This document shows positions 1 through 6,855 of a DNA stretch of 14,765 nucleotides, piece after piece (position 1 is the first letter of the stretch; every line of letters starts with the position of its first letter). The position numbers were made by a program, and so were the translations under genes. The stretch lies in NCBI GenBank assembly GCA_002421985.1, contig DISF01000035.1, forward strand, positions 1,190 to 15,954, written 5' to 3'. Origin of the DNA: Roseovarius sp. UBA6217 (lineage in GTDB: Bacteria; Pseudomonadota; Alphaproteobacteria; Rhodobacterales; Rhodobacteraceae). Under the pieces are notes generated by a model. It was not told where the DNA came from and did no database searches. It saw nothing but the letters and a program-made list of their open reading frames with translations.

Positions 1-33
1 GTGCCGGTGCCGGTCGCGGTGACGGGAGGAAAG

Positions 34-150
34 ATGAGTATTTTTGCCAAGAAGAAACCCGGCGCGCGTCACCAGTGCGTGAGAGGGCGCGCGGTGGCTT
101 GTTGCGCGCGGGCGCGGGGGGTATGTCTGCGGCAAAACCGGGTGTCTTGA
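34..150 (+). CDS. Possible 38-aa Cys-containing mini-ORF upstream of the rhodanese (doubtful)
   Basis: An ATG at 34 follows a GGGAGGA ribosome-binding-like run (24-30) with only 3 nt of spacing, and the frame closes with TGA at 148-150, 17 nt before the rhodanese ATG. The peptide begins MSIFAKKK and contains four Cys, two of them adjacent (residues 23-24, codons TGT TGC). The frame is also open upstream to the window edge. I do not recognise the product. A Cys-rich leader in front of sulfur genes could act as an attenuator, as Cys-containing leader ORFs do in some bacteria, but codon use is not typical of the neighbours and the N-terminus coincides with a motif that is probably an intergenic repeat. 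It is more likely chance than a real gene. Confidence 0.15.
   Translation: MSIFAKKKPGARHQCVRGRAVACCARARGVCLRQNRVS
39..57. repeat. Candidate Rhodobacterales intergenic motif (TATTTTTGCCAAGAAGAAA)
   Basis: A short AT-rich, purine-tailed block stands out in a GC-rich flank, just after a GGGAGGA run at 24-30. From memory, closely similar strings (TATTT followed by a CCAAGAAGAA-like tail) recur between genes in Rhodobacterales genomes. Only one copy is visible here, so its repeat nature is inferred. No hairpin or gene function can be assigned. The rest of 1-166 shows no convincing gene; frames 1 and 3 are open but read as low-complexity Arg/Ala/Gly. Confidence 0.35.
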
Positions 151-166
151 TGACAGGAGATGCGTG

Positions 167-1105
167 ATGCTGAATTTGATGAAACGGCTGGGTTATGTGC
201 TGGCTCTGGCCGTTGCGCCGCTGGTGGCGCAGGCGGCACCGCTTGTCGGGCCAGAGGCGCTTGATGCGGCGCTCAAGGGCGATGCGGCGCCCGTGGTGCT
301 CGATATTCGCGGGCAGGGCAGCTATGAGCAGGGGCATATCCCCGGTGCGCGCAACGCGCCCTATGCGCTGTTTCGCGGCCCGGACGAAAACCCCGGCGCG
401 CTTGTGAGCGAAGCGCATCTGACCGAGGTGCTGCGCGGGCTCGGCCTGACGACGGATGTGCCGGTGGTGGTTGTTCACCAGGGATCGAACCAGACCGATT
501 TCGGATCGGCGGCGCGGGTCTACTGGACGTTGAAATCCTCTGGTTTCAGCGATCTGGCGGTGCTCAACGGCGGCATGAATGCCTGGGCACAGGCCGGGGG
601 CGCGGTGGAAACCGGGGCCATGCCTGCCGTCGCGCCGAGTGAGATCACCGTGACATTCTCGGACCGGTGGCTGGCCACGCGCGCCGATGTGCAGGCCATC
701 GTCGAGGGGCGCGAGGAGGCCACGCTTGTGGATGCACGCCCCGAGGCATTCTGGAAGGGCGAGACCAAGCACGCCGCCGCCGCGCGCCCCGGCACCATCC
801 CGCAATCGCAATATTTCACCCATGACCGCTGGTTCGGCCAAAGCGAGCCGTCGCTGATCAAGCCAGACCTCGTGCGCCAACTGGCCGAGGAAAACGGCTT
901 TGGTCCCGGCGACCGGCTGGTGAGTTTCTGCAATACCGGGCACTGGGCGGCGACAAACTGGTTCGCGCTGAGCGAGATTGCGGGGATCGAGGGCGTGCGG
1001 ATGTATCCCGAATCGGTGGTGGGCTGGTCCAATGCCGGGCTGGATATGGCCAATGTGCCGGGGCTGTTTCAAAACCTGCTCAACAAGATCACCGGCAAAT
1101 ACTGA
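167..1105 (+). CDS. Exported two-domain rhodanese (sulfurtransferase)
   Basis: This is a 312-residue tandem rhodanese, likely moving sulfane sulfur in the periplasm. Residues 1-24 form a signal peptide (basic start, hydrophobic core, VAQAA cleavage region). The first rhodanese domain (about 26-145) carries DIR, GHIPGA and NGGMNAW motifs, but its active-site loop has no Cys (HQGSNQTDFG, 104-113), so it is probably structural. The second domain (about 160-295) has the catalytic Cys255 in the loop SFCNTGHWA. The ATG at 167 is preferred over the GTG at 164 because AGGAGA (155-160) sits 6 nt before it. The yeeE-type permease starts 7 nt after the stop, which points to one transcript and to a role in handling an imported sulfur compound. 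The true sulfur donor and acceptor cannot be read from the sequence. Family assignment is strong; substrate is unknown. Confidence 0.93.
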   Translation: MLNLMKRLGYVLALAVAPLVAQAAPLVGPEALDAALKGDAAPVVLDIRGQGSYEQGHIPGARNAPYALFRGPDENPGALVSEAHLTEVLRGLGLTTDVPVVVVHQGSNQTDFGSAARVYWTLKSSGFSDLAVLNGGMNAWAQAGGAVETGAMPAVAPSEITVTFSDRWLATRADVQAIVEGREEATLVDARPEAFWKGETKHAAAARPGTIPQSQYFTHDRWFGQSEPSLIKPDLVRQLAEENGFGPGDRLVSFCNTGHWAATNWFALSEIAGIEGVRMYPESVVGWSNAGLDMANVPGLFQNLLNKITGKY

Positions 1106-1112
1106 GGCGATC

Positions 1113-2237
1113 ATGACGCAGGCAACCGCCATCCCGGCCTCGGCCCCCGGCACGCTGTCGCGCGCCTCGGTGCTTTTGCTTGTTGCCGCGCTGGTGCTGG
1201 CGGTGGCGCTTATGGCTGGGCCGCGTTCGGGCGCGGTGCTGGCGATCGGGCTGGGCTTTGGCCTTGCGCTGGAGGGGTTTCGTTTCGGCTTTACCGGGCC
1301 GTGGCGGCGGATGATCCTCGAGCGGGATGCGTCGGGCCTTCTGGCGCAGCTTCTGGCCATCGGTATCGTTGCCTGCGCGGCGCTGCCGCTGCTGGCCGCG
1401 GGCGGGGCTGAACTCAAGGGCGCGCACGCCCCCATCGGGCTGGCGATGGTGGGCGGGGCCTTTGTCTTTGGCGCGGCGATGCAGATCGTGCTGGGCTGCG
1501 GCTCGGGCACGCTCGTGAATGCCGGGAGCGGCAATGCCGTGGGCGCGGTGGCGCTGCCATTCTTTGCCATCGGCAGTTTCGCGGGGGCCTATCACCTGAG
1601 CTGGTGGACCGCGCTTGGCAGCTTGCCGGTGATGGCACTCTCAGGTGGCGGCGGGCTGGCGATCACGCTGGCCGGGCTTGCCGGGGTAGCGGCGCTGGCC
1701 CTGTGGCTGGGGCGCAGCGGCAGCCACCGCCTGCCCGCGCGGTATTGGGGCGCGGCGCTGGCTCTGGCGGCGCTGGCGATCCTGCACCTGGTGGTGGCCG
1801 GGCAGCCCTGGGGCGTGGTTTACGGGCTGGGCCTCTGGGTGGCCAAGGCGGTGGTGGCCGTGGGCGGCGATCTGTCGGGGTCGGTGTTCTGGTCGGCCCC
1901 TGCCAATGCCGCGCAGGTGGAGGCGAGCCTGCTTTTGGATGTGACCTCGCTCACCGATCTGGGGATCATCGGCGGGGCGGCGCTGGTGGCGTGGTGGCGC
2001 GCCGGGTTCGCCTCGCCGGTGGGGGTGCTGCCGGCGCGCGCCTGGGTCGCGGTGATCGTGGCGGGGCTGGTGCTTGGCTATAGCTCGCGGCTGGCCTTTG
2101 GCTGCAATATCGGCGCGTTCTTCAGCGGCATTGCCACCGGCTCGGCGCATGGCTGGGTGTGGTTCGTGGCGGCCTTTGCCGGGTCCTGGGTGGGTATCCG
2201 GCTGCGGCCCGCGCTGGGGCTGGAGGCGCGGCAATGA
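1113..2237 (+). CDS. YeeE/YedE (TsuA-like) sulfur-compound permease
   Basis: A 374-residue integral membrane protein of the sulfur transport family (YeeE/YedE, Pfam Sulf_transp), which includes the thiosulfate importer TsuA. Many Gly/Ala/Leu/Val membrane helices run from residue 19 to 362. The two signature cysteines are present: Cys129 in VLGCGSGT and Cys331 in FGCNIGAFFSGI, matching the pair that relays thiosulfate through TsuA. A third, more N-terminal family Cys (usually in an FCFT-like motif) is Gly59 here, in FGFTGPW. The ATG at 1113 is used because the preceding stop overlaps a GAGG at 1104-1107 and the protein then begins with a plausible short cytosolic tail; an upstream extension would run inside the rhodanese gene. 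Its stop overlaps the next ATG (ATGA). It probably imports thiosulfate or a related sulfane-sulfur compound prepared by, or passed to, the rhodanese; the substrate is inferred. Confidence 0.9.
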   Translation: MTQATAIPASAPGTLSRASVLLLVAALVLAVALMAGPRSGAVLAIGLGFGLALEGFRFGFTGPWRRMILERDASGLLAQLLAIGIVACAALPLLAAGGAELKGAHAPIGLAMVGGAFVFGAAMQIVLGCGSGTLVNAGSGNAVGAVALPFFAIGSFAGAYHLSWWTALGSLPVMALSGGGGLAITLAGLAGVAALALWLGRSGSHRLPARYWGAALALAALAILHLVVAGQPWGVVYGLGLWVAKAVVAVGGDLSGSVFWSAPANAAQVEASLLLDVTSLTDLGIIGGAALVAWWRAGFASPVGVLPARAWVAVIVAGLVLGYSSRLAFGCNIGAFFSGIATGSAHGWVWFVAAFAGSWVGIRLRPALGLEARQ

Positions 2238-2410
2238 GGCGGGCGCATGTGGGGTGGCTGGTGGCGCTGGGGATGGTGGGGCTGATCGCGCTCGACCGGG
2301 TGCAATCGGCACCGCTCAACCCCTACACGGCCCCGCCGATGATCGCGCTTGGCTCAGGGCTGGCGGCGACCGGCGGGCATTGCGCCGCCCCGCCGCCGCC
2401 TGCACGTTAA
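2234..2410 (+). CDS. Small exported or membrane protein, 58 aa, sulfur cassette
   Basis: A short gene whose ATG overlaps the stop of the permease gene in an ATGA, the usual mark of translational coupling. The product starts MRRAHVGW, has one hydrophobic segment (residues 7-20) and then a small-residue region (AQSA-like, here VQSAP at 23-27), so it is either a cleaved signal peptide with a mature part of about 32 residues or a single-pass anchored peptide. The mature part has NPYTAPPMIALGSG and a GGHCA motif with one His49-Cys50 pair, followed by a proline run. I recall similar small proteins next to YeeE genes in Rhodobacterales but cannot name the family. The His-Cys pair could bind a metal or carry sulfur; this is a guess. 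The TAA stop lies at the left edge of a palindromic repeat, so the PPPPAR tail may be a secondary extension. Confidence 0.65.
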   Translation: MRRAHVGWLVALGMVGLIALDRVQSAPLNPYTAPPMIALGSGLAATGGHCAAPPPPAR

Positions 2411-2514
2411 AGCGTGTTGCGCAAAAGTGGGAACCGGTTTTGCGCAGAAAAACATGCGACCACAGAAGGTTAGAGTGGGTCGCGTGAATGCAAATGAACG
2501 CGACGCGCTCTAGC
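2406..2514. repeat. Bipartite palindromic intergenic element (two hairpins)
   Basis: Two inverted repeats lie side by side between convergent genes. The first has perfect 9-bp arms TGCGCAAAA (2418-2426) and TTTTGCGCA (2438-2446) around GTGGGAACCGG, with an outer stem GCGTGTT (2412-2418)/AACATGC (2451-2457) that pairs with one G-U wobble. The second has TAGAG (2471-2475)/CTCTA (2508-2512) outside GTCGCGT (2479-2485)/ACGCGAC (2498-2504). The outer ends, GTTAAAGCGTG and CGCGCTCTAGC, are imperfect inverted copies (8 of 11). The AAAGTGGGAACCGGTTTT core and the CTCTAG end match, from memory, a two-hairpin repeat abundant in Rhizobiales intergenic DNA. It may also act as a bidirectional terminator for the sulfur cassette and holC. 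Positions 2515-2558 show nothing further. Confidence 0.75.
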
Positions 2515-2558
2515 CAGCAGGGCCGGTTGCCCCGCCCGCCCGATACCATCAAAACCGC

Positions 2559-3016
2559 TCAGGCCTCGGCCTTTTTCTGCCATTTGCCGGTCTCTTCCGA
2601 CCAGTATTGCGCCGCGCAACCCGCGGCGGTGAGCGTTTTCCACTGGATGCGCGCGGCCGCCAGCGCGGCCTCGTCGTTGCCATCAAACAGGATGCAGGCG
2701 CGCTCCAGCGCCTGCACCTCGTCGGGGGTCACCTCGGCCCCGTCCACCGCCATCACGCAAACGGCCCCGTTGGGGCAGGCGCTTTGGGTCGTGAGCAGCA
2801 CCGGCTGATCGGCGTCATGCGGCCCGCCCGCGCGGCCATGCGGCACAAAGCCATCCTCTGGCCCCAGCCAGAGCCGCGCATCGAGCCAGTCCATCCGCGC
2901 CGCGTCAACCCCGCGCACCGCCACCCGCCAGCCCGCCGCCAGGGCCTTGTCGAGCAGTTGCAGCAGCGTCACTTCGAGCGGGCGGCGCGTCAGGTGATAG
3001 AAATAGGCCGCGCCCA

Positions 3017-3017
<1 letters not shown>
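2559..3017 (-). CDS. holC: DNA polymerase III chi subunit
   Basis: A 152-residue protein of the HolC family (E. coli chi is 147 residues). Chi joins psi in the clamp-loader complex and contacts single-strand binding protein, helping polymerase III work on SSB-coated DNA. The N-terminal FYHLTRRPLE and LLDKALAAGWRVAVR segments are the typical start of the family, followed by a WLGPEDGFVPHG stretch (50-61) and a VDGAEVTP segment. The start ATG overlaps the pepA stop by one base (TGATG), with GAGGGGGG just upstream serving as the ribosome-binding site. The pepA-holC order is conserved across many proteobacteria and supports the call. The start is well fixed by the overlap. Confidence 0.92.
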
Positions 3018-4486
<1,469 letters not shown>

Positions 4487-4612
4487 GTCGGCGGCTCCTT
4501 TGCATTTGCGCCAAGATCTAGCGCGGCCCGCCGTCGATGGCCAGTTAGCAGTTTTCCCCCGCAATCAATTCGGCTAGGTTGCCCGGCAAGACTGCTGCCG
4601 CGGGGGGGAAAT
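4487..4612. promoter_or_regulatory. Divergent promoter region, pepA-holC / lptF operon
   Basis: This 126-bp gap separates two operons reading outwards and must hold start signals for both. It is less GC-rich than the genes around it, with TTTTCC and AATCAATT stretches near 4552-4571. No strong -35/-10 pair is visible: the best on the plus strand is TTTTCC (4552-4557) with TAGGTT (4575-4580), 17 nt apart, and it is weak. Ribosome-binding sites are AAGGAG for pepA and a G7 run (4602-4608) for lptF. Location by context is firm; exact promoters are not. Confidence 0.5.
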
Positions 4613-5767
4613 GTGACCAGATTCGACAGATACGTGCTGTCGCAATTGATGGTGCTGTTCGGTTTCTTTGCGCTTGTGCTGGTGTCGATCTTCTGGATCA
4701 ACAAGGCTGTGCGCATGTTCGACAAGCTGATCGGCGATGGCCAGCCCGCATGGGTTTTCTTCGAATTTACCGCGCTCACCCTGCCTGCGGTGATCGGTGC
4801 CATGCTGCCGATCGCGGCCTTCGCCGCCGCCGTCTATGTGGTGCACCGGCTGTCATCGGACAGCGAATTGACGGTGGTGCAGGCGACCGGGTATTCGCCG
4901 TGGCGGCTGGCATGGCCGGTGGCGGTGTTCGGGGTGATGGTCGCGGTGATGATGTCGATCCTCTCGCATCTTCTCATCCCCAACAGCCTCAGCCAGTTGC
5001 GCCTGCGCGAGGACGAGGTGTCGCGCAACGTCACCGCGCAGTTTCTGACCGCGGGTGAATTCCTGCACCCGGCACCGGGGATCACCTTCTACATCCGTGC
5101 GATCACGCCCGCGGGCGAGTTGCGCGACGTGTTCCTGTCGGACCGGCGTTCGGGGGATGCGGCGGTCACCTACACGTCGTCGCGCGCCTATCTGGTGCAG
5201 GATCCGGGCGGCACGCGGCTGGTGATGGTGAACGGGCTTGCACAGACGCTGCGGCAATCGGATCAGCGGCTATTCACCACGCATTTTGAAGATTTTTCAT
5301 ACGATATCAGTAGCTTGACAAGCCGTGGCGCGATCAACCTGGACAAGGTAACCTTTGCCGGGACGCTTGAGATGCTGCGCGATGCGCAGGCGGTGGCGGC
5401 GCGCACGGGGGCCACGCCCGGTGCCGTGATGGCCGAGCTTCACGGGCGGTTCACGGGGGCGCTGATGTGCATCGTGGCGGCGCTTGTGGGCTTTGCCACC
5501 CTGCTGGCCGGTGCATTCAGCCGCTTTGGCACATGGCGGCAGGTTCTGGTGGCGTTCGGGCTTCTGGTGGGGCTCAAGGTGATCGAAAGCGCGGTGCTGG
5601 CGCCGGTGCTGGTGACGGCGGCGCTTTGGCCGCTGCTCTATGCACCTTCGGTTGGCGGGCTGGGGCTGGCGGCGGGGCTGTTGTGGCTGGCGCAGAGGCC
5701 GGGGCTGTGGCGGCGGATGACGCGCGCGTTGCCATGGAATCGGGCGGCGGCGGGTGCGCAGGCATGA
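4613..5767 (+). CDS. lptF: LPS export ABC transporter permease LptF
   Basis: A 384-residue YjgP/YjgQ-family permease. LptF and LptG form the membrane part of LptB2FG, which extracts LPS from the inner membrane and pushes it onto the periplasmic bridge. The order is as expected: helices at about 13-30, 51-78 and 99-124, a periplasmic beta-jellyroll (about 125-270), then helices at about 282-303, 309-328 and 338-360. The coupling-helix motif SSDSELTVVQATGYSP (81-96) contacts the LptB ATPase. The start is GTG at 4613, after a G-rich run and directly before TRFDRYVLSQL, a typical family N-terminus; the ATG two bases earlier is out of frame and stops at once. Its last codon overlaps the lptG ATG. 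First of the two permeases, hence LptF rather than LptG, by position and by comparison with E. coli order. Confidence 0.95.
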   Translation: MTRFDRYVLSQLMVLFGFFALVLVSIFWINKAVRMFDKLIGDGQPAWVFFEFTALTLPAVIGAMLPIAAFAAAVYVVHRLSSDSELTVVQATGYSPWRLAWPVAVFGVMVAVMMSILSHLLIPNSLSQLRLREDEVSRNVTAQFLTAGEFLHPAPGITFYIRAITPAGELRDVFLSDRRSGDAAVTYTSSRAYLVQDPGGTRLVMVNGLAQTLRQSDQRLFTTHFEDFSYDISSLTSRGAINLDKVTFAGTLEMLRDAQAVAARTGATPGAVMAELHGRFTGALMCIVAALVGFATLLAGAFSRFGTWRQVLVAFGLLVGLKVIESAVLAPVLVTAALWPLLYAPSVGGLGLAAGLLWLAQRPGLWRRMTRALPWNRAAAGAQA

Positions 5768-6855
5768 TCCTGCACGCCTATCTCGCGCGGCGCTTCGCGC
5801 TCAATTTCGCCGGGGTTGCCGTGGCGCTGGGCGTGATCCTCGCGCTGGTCGAACTGATCGACAAGCTTGGGGATTTTCCCGACCGGCCCATCGGTGACGT
5901 GCTTGAACTGGTCGCGCTTCAGATGCCGTGGGCCAATTATGAAATCCTCCCTCTGGTGGTGATTCTCGCCTCGGTGGCGCTGTTTTTGCGACTGTCGCGG
6001 TCATCCGAGCTGGTGGTGCTGCGCGCCTCGGGGCGCTCGGCGCTGCGCGGGCTGATGGCCCCGGTCACGGTAACGCTGGTGCTGGGGATGCTGGCGGTAG
6101 CGGTGGGCAATCCGATCGTCGCCGCCTCCTCCAAGCGCGATCACGACCAGACGAACCGCTATCGCGGGGTCGAAACCACGGCGCTTGCCGTTGCCGCCGA
6201 GGGGCTCTGGCTGCGGCAGGGGGATGCGAGCGGGCAGACCGTGATCTTTGCCGAGCGGGCAAGCGCCGATCTGGGCACGCTTTTTGAGCCGAGCTTTGTC
6301 GAGTTTGCCCCCGACGGCACGCCCGCGCGGCGCATCCATGCCGCCACCGCCCGGCTGGGCACCAGGGCGTGGCACCTTGAGGACGTCAAGATATGGACGC
6401 TGGGCGCGGGCGGCAACCCCGAGGCCGAGGCACAGCGTCTGGCCACGCTCGATCTTGTGACCGAGCTGACACAGGATCGCATCCTCGACAGCTTTGGCCG
6501 GCCGCGATACATCCCGATCTGGGACTTGCCCGGCTTCATCGCGCAACTGGAGGCGTCGGGATTTTCGGCACGGCGCTACGCGGTCTGGTTCCAGAGCGAG
6601 CTGGCGCTCCCGGTATTCCTTGTGTCGCTGGTGCTGATGTCGGCGGCGTTCACCATCGGCCATGTGCGCGGGGCCAATGTCGGGCTTCGGGTGCTTGGCG
6701 CGGTGATCGTGGGCTTTGGCCTGCATTACCTGCGCAACTTCGCGCAGATACTGGGCGAGAACGGGCAAATCCCGGTGGCGCTTGCGGCCTGGGCGCCGCC
6801 GGTCGCCGCGCTGATGCTGGCGGTGGGGCTTATTCTGCACCTGGAGGATGGCTGA
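5764..6855 (+). CDS. lptG: LPS export ABC transporter permease LptG
   Basis: A 363-residue partner of LptF with the same fold: helices at about 13-33, 58-76 and 97-118, a periplasmic jellyroll (about 119-270), and helices at about 278-297, 304-326 and 336-359. The coupling-helix motif SRSSELVVLRASGRS (78-92) is very close to the family consensus, and NRYRG (131-135) is a recognisable family patch just after helix 3. The ATG shares ATGA with the lptF stop, and the TGA shares TGATG with lptD, so translation of the two permeases and the outer-membrane translocon is probably coupled. The gene for the LptB ATPase is not in this window and must lie elsewhere. Confidence 0.95.
   Translation: MILHAYLARRFALNFAGVAVALGVILALVELIDKLGDFPDRPIGDVLELVALQMPWANYEILPLVVILASVALFLRLSRSSELVVLRASGRSALRGLMAPVTVTLVLGMLAVAVGNPIVAASSKRDHDQTNRYRGVETTALAVAAEGLWLRQGDASGQTVIFAERASADLGTLFEPSFVEFAPDGTPARRIHAATARLGTRAWHLEDVKIWTLGAGGNPEAEAQRLATLDLVTELTQDRILDSFGRPRYIPIWDLPGFIAQLEASGFSARRYAVWFQSELALPVFLVSLVLMSAAFTIGHVRGANVGLRVLGAVIVGFGLHYLRNFAQILGENGQIPVALAAWAPPVAALMLAVGLILHLEDG

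Noticed and set aside
87..109. GCGCGC inverted repeat (87-92 and 104-109) upstream of the rhodanese
   Set aside because: GCGCGC is self-complementary and frequent in this DNA; no T tract and no further pairing.
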